A stretch of 64,000 bases of DNA from contig QPMI01000494.1 in the NCBI GenBank assembly GCA_004431415.1, positions 248,001 through 312,000 of the forward strand. The letters run 5' to 3'. The position numbers and the translations under genes are program-made. The DNA is from Cyanophora paradoxa (taxonomy: Eukaryota; Glaucocystophyceae; Cyanophorales; Cyanophoraceae). Below the pieces are notes generated by a model. The model was not told the DNA's origin. It saw only the letters and a list, made by a program, of their open reading frames with translations, and did not search any database. This document shows positions 13,001 to 23,297 of this stretch, in pieces (within the stretch, counting starts at the first letter, position 1; the number at the start of each line of letters is the position of its first letter).

Positions 13001-16000
13001 TTTGCGGCCGCGAAACGCGCTGCCCGCGACGTGCCCCTCGCTGACCTCCATTTCCGCAGGTATGCGGTCCTCAGCAACGGCCAGCAGATCGCGACCGTCC
13101 CATCGTCGAGCTCCGCCCTCGCCACTTTCACGGCGAACAACGTGCAGCCCGGCGCCGTCTTCTCGGTCGTGCCCCTCTCGGCGACCGGCAACCCGAGCGG
13201 CCCCGGCAGCCTCGACGTCCCGCTCTCGGGCTCCGGCGGCGCGGGCTTCGGCGCCCCGTCGGCCCCCTCGAACCTGCAGCTGACGGGCGTCGACTCGGGC
13301 CTCATGGGCGGCACCTCGGGCACCCTCTCGTGGAGCCACCCGGCCTCGGGCGCCCCCGAGAGCTACCAGGTCCTCATGAACGGCGCCCCCGCCGGCTCCG
13401 TCTCGGGCGGCAAGACCTCGATGAGCGTCTCGGACCTGCCGCGCGACGGCGTCGCGAACCTGAGCGTCGTGCCCATCGGCGCCGGCGGCGTGCGCGGCAC
13501 GGCGTCGGCCCCGCTGTACGCAGGCATCCCGTCGGACCCCGGCTCGGGCATCGTGCTGACGACGGCGGCGGCCGGCGCCTCGAGCGCCCGCCTCGCGTGG
13601 ACCCGCCCCCGCGGCGCCGCCTCCGGCTCTGTCTTCCAGTGCGCGAAACCAAACCGTTTTCACGGGCCCGCGCCACGCCGGGGCTGACGCATCTGCTGCT
13701 TTGCGCGCGTGCAGGTACGGCGTGCTCCGCAACGGGCAGCAGATCGCCACGGTACCGGTGCCAGCGTCGGGCGCCGAGACCACCGTGTTCACGGCGAACT
13801 GCGTGCAGCCCGGCTCCGCCTTCTCGATCGCGCCCCTCTCGGCGACCGGCAACCCGAGCGGCCCCAGCAGCGTCGCTGTTCCTGTGGCTATGGTCGCAGC
13901 CGGCGCCGCCGCGGGTGCAGCGGCTGGCTATGGCGCTGGCAACGGAACACGCAGCTTCGCCGCCCCTGGCGCGCCCTCGAACCTGCAGCTGACGGGCATC
14001 TCGGCGGGCCTCATGGGCGGCGCCTCGGGCACCCTCTCGTGGAGCCGCCCGGCCTCGGGCGCCCCGAGAGCTACCAGGTCCTCATGAACGGCGCCCCGCC
14101 GGCTCCGTCTCGGGCGGCAAGACCTCGGTCACCGTGTCCGACCTCCTGGTCGGCGGCATCACGACCCTCAGCGTCGTCCCCGTCGGCCCGGGCGGCGTGC
14201 GCGGCGCGGAATCGGCTCCGCTCGTCGCCGGCATCCCGTCGGACGCGGGCTCGAGCTCGGGCATCGCACTGACGGCGGCGGTGGCCGGCGCCTCGAGCGC
14301 CCGCCTCGCGTGGACTCGGCCGCGCGGCGGCGCCTACGGCCCGATTTCGCAGTGCGCGCAAATCCCATTCGCGGCCGCGAAACGCGCTGCCCGCGACGCG
14401 CCCCTCGCTGACCTCCATTTCCGCAGGTATGCGGTCCTCAGCAACGGCCAGCAGATCGCGACCGTCCCGTACGCGTCGTCGAGCTCCGCCCTCGCCACTT
14501 TCACGGCGAACAACGTGCAGCCCGGCGCCGTCTTCTCGGTCGTGCCCCTCTCGGCAGCGGGCGAGGCGAGCGGCCCCGGCAGCCTCGACGTCCCGCTCTC
14601 GGGCTCCGGCGGCGCGGGCTTCGGCGCCCCGTCGGCCCCCTCGAACCTGCAGCTGACGGGCGTCGACTCGGGCCTCATGGGCGGCACCTCGGGCACCCTC
14701 TCGTGGAGCCACCCGGCCTCGGGCGCCCCCGAGAGCTACCAGGTCCTCATGAACGGCGCCCCCGCCGGCTCCGTCTCGGGCGGCAAGACCTCGATGAGCG
14801 TCTCGGACCTGCCGCGCGACGGCGTCGCGAACCTGAGCGTCGTGCCCATCGGCGCCGGCGGCGTGCGCGGCACGGCGTCGGCCCCGCTGTACGCAGGCAT
14901 CCCGTCGGACCCCGGCTCGGGCATCGTGCTGACGACGGCGGCGGCCGGCGCCTCGAGCGCCCGCCTCGCGTGGACCCGCCCCCGCGGCGCCGCCTCCGGC
15001 TCTGTCTTCCAGTGCGCGAAACCAAACCGTTTTCACGGGCCCGCGCCACGCCGGGGCTGACGCATCTGCTGCTTTGCGCGCGTGCAGGTACGGCGTGCTC
15101 CGCAACGGGCAGCAGATCGCCACGGTACCGGTGCCAGCGTCGGGCGCCGAGACCACCGTGTTCACGGCGAACTGCGTGCAGCCCGGCTCCGCCTTCTCGA
15201 TCGTGCCCCTCTCGGCGACCGGCAACCCGAGCGGCCCCAGCAGCGTCGCTGTTCCTGTGGCTATGGTCGCAGCCGGCGCCGCCGCGGGTGCAGCGGCTGG
15301 CTATGGCGCTGGCAACGGAACACGCAGCTTCGCCGCCCCTGGCGCGCCCTCGAACCTGCAGCTGACGGGCATCTCGGCGGGCCTCATGGGCGGCGCCTCG
15401 GGCACCCTCTCGTGGAGCCGCCCGGCCTCGGGCGCCCCCGAGAGCTACCAGGTCCTCATGAACGGCGCCCCCGCCGGCTCCGTCTCGGGCGGCAAGACCT
15501 CGGTCACCGTGTCCGACCTCCTGGTCGGCGGCATCACGACCCTCAGCGTCGTCCCCGTCGGCCCGGGCGGCGTGCGCGGCGCGGAATCGGCTCCGCTCGT
15601 CGCCGGCATCCCGTCGGACGCGGGCTCGAGCTCGGGCATCGCACTGACGGCGGCGGTGGCCGGCGCCTCGAGCGCCCGCCTCGCGTGGACTCGGCCGCGC
15701 GGCGGCGCCTACGGCCCGATTTCGCAGTGCGCGCGAATCCCATTCGCGGCCGCGAAACGCGCTGCCCGCGACGCGCCCCTCGCTGACCTCCATTTCCGCA
15801 GGTATGCGGTCCTCAGCAACGGCCAGCAGATCGCGACCGTCCCGTACGCGTCGTCGAGCTCCGCCCTCGCCACTTTCACGGCGAACAACGTGCAGCCCGG
15901 CGCCGTCTTCTCGGTCGTGCCCCTCTCGGCAGCCGGCAACCCGAGCGGCCCCGGCAGCCTCGACGTCCCGCTCTCGGGCTCCGGCGGCGCGGGCTTCGGC

Positions 16001-18037
16001 GCCCCGTCGGCCCCCTCGAACCTGCAGCTGACGGGCGTCGACTCGGGCCTCATGGGCGGCACCTCGGGCACCCTCTCGTGGAGCCACCCGGCCTTGGGCG
16101 CCCCCGAGAGCTACCAGGTCCTCATGAACGGCGCCCCCGCCGGCTCCGTCTCGGGCGGCAAGACCTCGATGAGCGTCTCGGACCTGCCGCGCGGCGGCGT
16201 CGCGAACCTGAGCGTCGTGCCCATCGGCGCCGGCGGCGTGCGCGGCGCGGCGTCGGCCCCGCTGTACGCAGGCATCCCGTCGGACCCCGGCTCGGGCATC
16301 GTGCTGACGACGGCGGCGGCCGGCGCCTCGAGCGCCCGCCTTGCGTGGACCCACCCCCGCGGCGCCGCCTCCGGCTCTGTCTTCCAGTGCGCGAAACCGT
16401 TTTCGCGGGCCCGCGCCACGCCGGGGCTGACGCATCTGCTGCTTTGCGCGCGTGCAGGTACCGCGTGCTCCGCAACGGGCAGCAGATCGCCACGGTGCCG
16501 GCGTCGGGCGCCGAGACCACCGTGTTCACGGCGAACGGCGTGCAGCCCGGCTCCGCCTTCTCGATCGTGCCCCTCTCGGCGACCGGCAACCCGAGCGGCC
16601 CCGGCAGCGTCGCTGTTCCTGTGGCTATGGTTGCAGCCGGCGCCGCCGCGGGTGCAGCGGCTGGCTATGGCGCTGGCAACGGAACACGCAGCTTCGCCGC
16701 CCCTGGCGCGCCCTCGAACCTGCAGCTGACGGGCATCTCGGCGGGCCTCATGGGCGGCGCCTCGGGCACCCTCTCGTGGAGCCGCCCGGCCTCGGGCGCC
16801 CCCGAGAGCTACCAGGTCCTCATGAACGGCGCCCCCGCCGGCTCCGTCTCGGGCGGCAAGACCTCGGTCGCCGTGTCCGACCTCCTGGTCGGCGGCATCA
16901 CGACCCTCAGCGTCGTCCCCGTCGGCCCGGGCGGCGTGCGCGGCGCGGAATCGGCTCCGCTCGTCGCCGGCATCCCGTCGGACGCGGGCTCGGGCATCGC
17001 ACTGACGGCGGCGGTGGCCGGCGCCTCGAGCGCCCGCCTCGCGTGGACTCGGCCGCGCGGCGGCGCCTACGGCCCGATTTCGCAGTGCGCGCGAATCCCA
17101 TTCGCGGCCGCGAAACGCGCTGCCCGCGACGCGCCCCTCGCTGACCTCCATTTCCGCAGGTATGCGGTCCTCAGCAACGGCCAGCAGATCGCGACCGTCC
17201 CGTCGTCGAGCTCCGCCCTCGCCACTTTCACGGCGAACAACGTGCAGCCCGGCGCCGTCTTCTCGGTCGTGCCCCTCTCGGCGGCCGGCGAGGCGAGCGG
17301 CCCCGGCAGCCTCGACGTCCCGCTCTCGGGCTCCGGCGGCGCGGGCTTCGGCGCCCCGTCGGCCCCCTCGAACCTGCAGCTGACGGGCGTCGACTCGGGC
17401 CTCATGGGCGGCACCTCGGGCACCCTCTCGTGGAGCCACCCGGCCTCGGGCGCCCCCGAGAGCTACCAGGTCCTCATGAACGGCGCCCCCGCCGGCACCG
17501 TCTCGGGCGGTAAGACCTCGATGAGCGTCTCGGACCTGCCGCGCGGCGGCGTCGCGAACCTGAGCGTCGTGCCCATCGGCGCCGGCGGCGTGCGCGGCAC
17601 GGCGTCGGCCCCGCTGTACGCCGGCATCCCGTCGGACCCCGGCTCGGGCATCGTGCTGACGACGGCGGCGGCCGGCGCCTCGAGCGCCCGCCTCGCGTGG
17701 ACCCGCCCCCGCGGCGCCGCCTCCGGCTCTGTCTTCCAGTGCGCGAAAGCAAACCGTTTTCACGGGCCCGTGCCACGCCGGGGCTGACGCATCTGCTGCT
17801 TTGCGCGCGTGCAGGTACGGCGTGCTCCGCAACGGGCAGCAGATCGCCACGGTGCCGGCGTCGGGCGCCGAGACCAACCTGTACACGGCGAACGGCGTGC
17901 AGCCCGGCTCCGCTTTCGCGATCGTGCCCGTCTCGGCGACCGGCAACCCGAGCGGCCCCGGCAGCGTTGAGGTGCCTCTTTCGACGACTGGTGACGGTCG
18001 GCATACGCAGACGTACACATCTGGGTCCTTCTACTAG
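4039..18037 (+). CDS. Giant REJ/GPS-like membrane protein with FN3 array
   Basis: Spliced modules in order are as follows. An FN3 domain (exons 4039-4132, 4203-4264 and 4358 on; GWTNPAEGLTPVGYSLTIFK). A Pro/Thr/Ser linker (about 4600-4730). A REJ/PKD-like region (about 4735-6560), including TFTVTAEGWTVSDNDSLPLS, the usual REJ core pattern. Cys-containing exons (6.3-8.7 kb). A GPS-like motif CTHLTTFTIG (8796-8825) with a W..PC exon before it (about 8531-8590). One hydrophobic helix, LPFILPIAFGIGGVALLLAG (about 8998-9070). A Pro/Gly/Ala linker, and finally FN3-like modules to the stop TAG at 18037. REJ plus GPS plus transmembrane segment is the order in polycystin-1 and sperm receptors for egg jelly, which act in adhesion and ciliary signalling; here only one helix is seen. 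Introns are mostly GT-AG, with GC-AG at 9289-9345. The 5' end is not in this feature. The exon chain is inferred, and one repeat unit carries a frameshift. Confidence 0.7.
9346..11240 (+). other. Diverged FN3-like modules preceding the tandem array
   Basis: Two paralogous half-modules begin right after introns: IWSSDPSGRPGRKLGAVPAD (from 9346) and LWAADPAGRPSTLLGFVPGE (from about 9745). They are followed by about three pairs of FN3-like modules starting ANLQLTSVTSGLLGGTSGRL and TDLQLTNVSTGMLGSISGTL. They share the framework NLQLT...GxLxW...Y.VL..G...VPL with the downstream units but differ much more in sequence. Introns fall at the same place, after a xxQ or xxE codon, as in the near-identical units. 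This looks like the older, diverged part of the same expansion. It is part of the CDS ending at 18037. Confidence 0.7.
11246..18037 (+). repeat. Five tandem 1.37-kb coding repeats, each with two introns
   Basis: The string AACCTGCAGCTGACGGGCAT recurs at 11251, 12617, 13980, 15353 and 16717, giving periods of 1366, 1363, 1373 and 1364 nt. Each unit encodes four FN3-like modules, starting SNLQLTGISAGLMGG, SGIVLTTAAAGASSARLAW, SNLQLTGVDSGLMGG and SGIVLTTAAAGASSARLAW. Each unit holds two introns, one after GGAYGPISQ (first copy 11619-11693, 75 nt) and one after ASGSVFQ (first copy 12273-12351, 79 nt). The introns are almost as conserved as the exons, with few substitutions and in-frame 6-12 nt indels such as an extra Ser-Ser codon pair near 14251. 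The last unit ends in EVPLSTTGDGRHTQT and then a stop. Confidence 0.93.
14055..14105 (+). pseudogene. Frameshifted segment in tandem unit 3
   Basis: In unit 3 the run GGCGCCCCC before GAGAGCTACC has four C instead of five (14062-14065). A second run, in the codons for NGAPAGS, also has four C instead of five (14094-14097). All four other units have five C at both places. The net loss is two bases, so the reading frame changes and a stop appears near 14087. The downstream peptide (SDLLVGGITTLSVVPVGPGG) resumes in another frame. This may be an assembly or sequencing error in C runs, or a real lesion that truncates the protein after about two and a half units. Confidence 0.75.
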
Positions 18038-18534
18038 ATAAACTGCTTCTCGCGATCGGTATAGATCGCTTACGCTACTAGGGTAATGATATGTTGCAAA
18101 TTGGCGTACATACTGTTCCGCTGTCGGACGTGCATTAAATGATTATCGCTGTCGGACCTTGCACATGCCGCAGTGCAATCGCAATCATTGAACGCCCTGC
18201 AATTATGCACTTTCGACACTTTCAAAAACGAGACGCCACGTGCACGTGCACGGCCTGTATACGTACATGTCAAGCATCGTTCCTTTCCTTTTATAACGGA
18301 AGCTATAGAGGGCATTGCGGCTTAAGCTTCTTCGAAAGGGCTTTTCTTTCGAATTTGAAGCTAACTATAGAGGCGCACGGTAATTAATATAATCTCGGAA
18401 TCCGCGGCGTCATTTTTAAATTAGCGAATTGGCATTAAATATTGCCGTCGGCACTTGCTACCGTAGTACGTATATACGGCCTACAGTACAGTCCGCTACA
18501 CAAACGTTAACGTTACCACTACCATTACTAGTAC
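18038..18534. other. Spacer between convergent genes
   Basis: This is an AT-richer stretch of about 500 nt between the stop of the FN3 gene and the stop of a minus-strand gene. I see no coding signal and no obvious polyadenylation consensus; it holds a few short inverted motifs only. Confidence 0.5.
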
Positions 18535-19086
18535 TTAGGCATCCGCTGCGTCATTTGCATATTCGGCCTCGACATCCAGCATCTGACGCGCGAGCCCGAT
18601 CTTAGGCGAAACTTGACACGGATCAATTCGAAATCAAGATTGAAGGGACGCACGGTGATCTCGGAGTCGGCCTCGGCGAGGTCGAGGTCGAATTCGAGCT
18701 CCATGGCCACCTGCTGAGCCTCCTCGTCCAGCTGAGTCACCTGCGCCGGATTGGATTCAGTGTTTCTTAAGCTTTAAATTTAATTTGGCCCAGAGCGGAT
18801 TGCAGCGCGGCAAAAATACGAACTGCGTTGCAAACGGTGTCGTACTGTGCGCGGTAAGACTTGCCGCCCGCGTCCTTGCAACTGCGGCGGGCGGAAGATG
18901 GCATCGATATCGATACCGCGGCCGGCAGCACGCACGCGCATATGCATCTTCAGCAAATCATTGAATCTAGACACGCCGAACTATGCCTGCAATCGCAGAT
19001 GTGGTATGGAGGATGAACTCACGAGGAGGTGGACTCGTGGCCCTTCCCAAGGGCTGAGCCAGAGCAATCCGAGCTTGTGAAGCAGA
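18535..19086 (-). CDS. Small conserved-looking protein, function unknown
   Basis: I do not recognise this gene. On the minus strand an ATG at 19086 opens MASASQARIALAQPLGRATS, an N-terminus like an organelle-targeting peptide. A later segment reads GGKSYRAQYDT (around 18830-18865). An exon from 18740 to 18654 reads LDEEAQQVAMELEFDLDLAE. After a clean 53-nt intron (18601-18653, GTGCGTCC...CCTAAG) the last exon reads IGLARQMLDVEAEYANDAAD and ends TAA at 18535. The last two exons join in phase 0 and give an acidic, helical tail, which is good evidence of real splicing. The joins upstream of 18740 are uncertain. The gene is convergent with the FN3 gene. Confidence 0.5.
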
Positions 19087-20030
19087 AGCCATTCCACTGG
19101 TCCTCACCTAGTCTCGTTTAAGACAGAGCAAAAGGATAATTATATATATAAGAAGAATAGAATGGTTTGCAGACAGTAAGGGTTTGAGTTTGATGTAGGA
19201 GGATGCTGAACCCCGAATCCAACGGCGGTTACTGGTTAGATTTTTGCATGCATGCGCATGGCTTGGGCGATCGCGAGCGCGGTCAGAACTTCGGAACATT
19301 AAAAGAGGTGACGCACAAAAACACTCCAACCCTTGTAGGTGTCCGAGAAACAACTGCGAAATGGAGTATCAGCGGTGCGCGTGCGCTCACGGCGGCGCGA
19401 ATCTAATTGTAAAGCAGCATGCGCAAGTCGGCCGCACTCGGCCTTGGTGTTGATCTGATTGCCATTGGAGTAAGTGATCCTCGTCCCAGCGCAGCCCTTC
19501 GACTGTTACAGTGCTCCGACCGGTCAGTGTTTCGTTGAGCTCGAGAGATGCGCATGCATATGCATGCGCAGCTGGGATCATAGATCATATAGACACGCAC
19601 CGCAAAGCACGGCATGTTTACGCAGTGATTTTGATGAAGATTCCGAAGTTCTGGTCACTGGCCGCGGGTGGATGCTGCAGTGGAGTGAGAGGCACTGGCA
19701 CTATGTGACTGCAGACTCAGTGCAGAGTTGTGCAGACCTACTAGCTATAGCCTAGAAGGAGCCTAGTCTCAGCCTACTACTAGCACTGGGAGGCACTGGT
19801 ATTGTGGCAGGCCTAGGCGCCGGCTGGAAGCCTGCTGCCGGGCCCGGGGCCCGGGCTAGCGCTAGCGCTGGACTCCGGGATCCGGATAGCGATCGCCGAT
19901 CGTTATCGGTCGTTCAGAGTCACTGCAAGACCTACAAGCCTAGAAGGAGCTGCAATTTGTCGAAAAAAAGATGCCAAGTACAGAAGAGCTATCTAGATCT
20001 CCGAAGAGTCTAAGAAAAAGAGGTTGCGAC
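19087..20030. other. Non-coding spacer
   Basis: No gene could be supported. The stretch contains short CpG-rich and CTAGC-type repeats around 19740-19880 and AT-rich tracts. Open frames here are short and lack exon borders. Confidence 0.4.
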
Positions 20031-20034
20031 TTGA

Positions 20035-20270
20035 GTCGCGAGCCTCGGCGGAATTTCAAATTAATGCGTTTTTCGCTGGCAAAACGCATTAATTTGGGAC
20101 CGCATTAATATCGAAACGCTAAGAAACTGCTGTATAGTATGTACCCCCCTACTGCAGCCAAAAAGCTTCAAAACGCATTAATTCGGCGCCGCATTATTAT
20201 CAATACATGCAAGGGGTCCTATAAACCGCATTAATTTCTGGCGCATTAATTAAGTGCTACACCCGCCTAT
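20035..20270 (+). repeat. CGCATTAAT-family MITE-like repeat, copy 1
   Basis: An internally palindromic element with several copies of GCATTAAT and ATTAATGC. It opens with AATTAATGCGTTTTTCGCTG and its inverse AAACGCATTAATTTGGGACC, followed by GAAACGCTAAGAAACTGCTG. A second copy in the same orientation lies at 34095-34310, and a partial copy in the opposite sense at about 27410-27560. No coding capacity. Best explained as a small non-autonomous transposon or a hairpin-forming repeat. Confidence 0.7.
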
Positions 20271-20279
20271 TATATAATT

Positions 20280-20545
20280 ACCCGGCCCGAGGATCGAATG
20301 TTTTTCGAAGGGCCAAAATACCGCGGTACGTATACCAAATTACCGCGTTTTACAAAATTTGAGGCTTGAATTAAGTTGTATGGGGCGGTAATTGTGGGGG
20401 GTACTATATGGAGCAACTTGGCTGCAGCATATTACCGCGCCCGGTACCAAATTACCGCGTTTTAACAAATTCTCGGCGCAGTAATTTGGTACCGCGGTAA
20501 TTCAGTGGGCGCGGTATTATAGTGCCACAAGGTAGTACCACTGCC
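20280..20545. repeat. ACCGCGGTAATT-family inverted-repeat element
   Basis: Motifs ATACCGCGGTAC, AAATTACCGCG (twice) and GGTACCGCGGTAATT recur in both orientations, with ACCGCGGT itself palindromic. The structure resembles the neighbouring CGCATTAAT element but has a different core. No second full copy was seen in this window. Confidence 0.5.
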
Positions 20546-20690
20546 AAGCACTGCCAACATGTTGCCAAGCGCTAGTACGTACTACCGTAGTACCGCCGTC
20601 TACCGGTACCGCAGTACGGCAGGTACGGTACGGCATCGCTATAGTCCAACGATATCGATTTCGACGGAAATTCGACCCCATCTACCAGGG

Positions 20691-23081
20691 CTACAGCGCC
20701 GCCGCCTCAAAGAGGGGCCGGCCAGCGTCCTCCGCCTCCCGCGCCGCTGAGCGCTCTGCCGCCCGGACCGCCCGTGCCCTCCGATCCTGCGCTAAGGTAA
20801 GAAGGGGGAGGGGGGGGGGGGGGGGGGGAAGAGAGGAAGGGGCCCCGGGAGGGGTACGGCGCACGTGGAGGGGCAGGTCCTCGTCGGGGTCACCGGGGGG
20901 GGCGAGGCGTCCCATCGCGTCGGCCATCCTGGAGAGGGGCCGGGAGGGGCGAGGGGCGAGGGGTATCGGCTGGGGCAGGGAGGGCTGTGGGGCGGGCGGG
21001 GGTCGCACCTCGCGCCCATATTCCCGCCCCGCGCACGGAGCGCCGCAGCGAGGTCATGGTACTGAGCCAAAGCCAGAGGGGGTGCGAGGTCAGGGGCGCG
21101 AATGAAAAAAAAACAATCTTTGGGGGTACGCGCACGCGGCGGATCTCGGCCTGCACGATCGAGAGCGGGGTGTCCTCGGCGGCGGCGGCCGCCGCGGAGC
21201 TGCGCCGGCGGGCGGCGGCGGAGGGCGGGGGCCCGGCCTCGGCCGCCCTCCTCGCGGCGTGGAGCAGCCTCTTGAGGCCGGGTTCGATTCCCTGTTGGCA
21301 TCAATATTATCAGCGGAGGGACGAGGGAAGCCCGTCACTTCGTTCGCGCGCGCACCGGCTCGGCCATGGCTGCGGCGAAAGCGTCGGCCCTGGAGGGGGG
21401 GGGGGCCTCTCCGGCGGCGGCCGCTCGCCGCCGCCGGCGCTCGTCGCCGGCCCTCAAGTGAGCGGGCAGGCGCTCAGACAGGCGAGCCACCATCGCCTGA
21501 GCCGGCTCAGGGGTACGCGCAACGCGTACCCCCGGAATCAATCGCACCTTCGTCGCGGCCTCGAGTCGCGAGTCGATGTGTACCCAGGCGAGCGCCTCGC
21601 CCCGCGCGAGAGGCGCCTCGCCCTGACTCTGCGGCGCGGGCTCGAACCCGCGCGGGAGGATTCGTCCGGGCGAGGCGCGCACCTTCTGTGCGTCGCGCTT
21701 GGAGGAGGGGGCGGGGGGCTGGGAGGGGGCCGTGGTACGCTGGGACGCAGGGGACGAGGAGCGAGAGGTGGCGGGGGATGAAGCGGCGGAGGTGCGCCGG
21801 GCGGGGGGTACGTCGTTCGGGGCGGCGTTGAAGGGGGCGGGGGTGGGGGACGGGGACGAGGAGGGTACGCTGGTGGGCGTGGATGGCCGGGGCCGGCAGT
21901 GGGCGGCGTGGGGGGCGGCGGCGGCGGAGCCCGGGGGGTAGCAGAGCGGGCGGAGGTGGGCGGGAGAGGGGAAGGGCGGAGGAGGCGGAGGCAGAGACGG
22001 AGGCGGGAGGCGGCGGCGGCGCGGGCGCAGCAGCAGCGGCGGCGGCGGCGCCGCCGCCGGTGCGCGTGGGGACGGGTTTCGCAGGGCCGGGCGGGGCTGC
22101 GCGGCCGGCTCAAGTGCGAAGGGCGAAGGCCCGCGGGGCGGCGCGAGTCGCACCTTTGCACCGCTGTGCGGTTTTGGAGCGGCGGTCGCGGGGATACCGA
22201 CGCGCGGGGCTCGGCGCGGCGGCCGCGGCGGCGGAGGACGAGGAGGAAGGGCGCGGGGCGGGAGCGGCTGTGGAGGACCGGGGGCTTGGCGCGGCGGCGG
22301 CCGCCCCGCCGGAGCCCTGCGTCCCGGCGCGAGTCCTCCCCGCGCCCAATGCGCCCGCCGAAGCGCTCTTGGGCGGACCCGCGGGCGGCTTGGCGGCCGC
22401 GGCGGAGGCGGAGGCGGCGGAGGCGCGCGGCTGCTGCTGCGGGACGGAAACGGCGCCCGGCGGCTTTGGGAACGTCTGCATGAAGCGCGACTGGACCGCT
22501 GGATCGAATTTCAGCGGAAATCCAGCGCGCGGCGGCCGCGGGGGCGCACCCTTCACCCGCCGCTTGCGCGCCGCTGCGGGGTCGGCCGCCTCCTGCGCGG
22601 CGTTCTCCAGCGCTCCCGCGAGCCACTGCGCGTTCTCGAGCGTGTCCGGGAGCCCCGGCACGGGCGTCGGCAGGTCCTCGTCGGCGTCCTTCCGCTCGGG
22701 CGGCGGGACGAGCGCGTCGACCTCCTCGCCGTGGATGATCCTCAGGCTCGCGGCGTGGCGGAAGAGCTCCGTCGCCTCGTCGATCTCTCGGCTCTCCGCT
22801 TCCTGCACGACCTGCTTCGTCTCCTCGTCGACCGAGGCTGCGCAACGCCGTGGAGTTTGAGCATGGGGCGTTGGACACGGCCCCCCCAAGCCCGCCGCAC
22901 CTATGGCTGCCTGGAGGAAGTCGATCATGTACTCGTCCACGTGCAGCGATGTGCGCGTTGTGGCGCGGACGCGCTCGGGCGACTCCGTGAAGTGCGCGTC
23001 CAGCTCCGCATCGATGTCAACATAGTCGAGCGTCTCGATGCCCTCGGACGCCATCGCACTGCTCTGCTGGCCTTCCGCCAT
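20691..23081 (-). CDS. Unknown protein, acidic N-terminus and low-complexity middle
   Basis: I do not recognise the family. An ATG at 23081 opens MAEGQQSSAMASEGIETLDY. An intron after FLQAAI joins to ASVDEETKQVVQEAESREID, a helical acidic region with EIDEATELFRHAASLRIIHG. A basic Pro/Ala-rich stretch follows, with FPLKFDPAVQSRFMQTFPKP, then long Ala/Ser/Pro low complexity. The C-terminal part includes RADAFAAAMAEPVRARTK, a 70-nt intron (21269-21338), LLHAARRAAEAG, then EDTPLSIVQAEIRRVRVPPK, and a last exon ending ERSAAREAEDAGRPLFEAAA with the stop at 20691. The middle joins are uncertain because of proline-rich frames. Its start lies 216 nt from that of the divergent TOP6A gene, so the two may share a promoter. 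Introns carry GTACCCC on this strand. Confidence 0.6.
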
Positions 23082-23297
23082 CCAGCGCGGGACCTGGGAC
23101 CAGCCAGGGGGGCTACGCGATTCACCAAGCGCGGCGCGAAGACCTCCACCCGCCCGGCGCCGCACCTCGCTCGTTTCCAGCACCTTCAGGTGGACAGCAC
23201 CCGCTCTACGCACCGCCTCGCGCCCTGCGCCCCGCCGCTGATGCAGCGTAGGTCAAGTCCTCGCCGGCGCGTACGCGCGGGCAGCGGCCGCTGCAGG

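Noticed and set aside
10624-18018. Antisense open frames of 380-635 codons across the FN3 array
   Set aside because: They are Arg/Ala/Gly-rich mirror frames created by the strong GC bias and the repeated units. They run through both intron types without splice logic and carry no domain.
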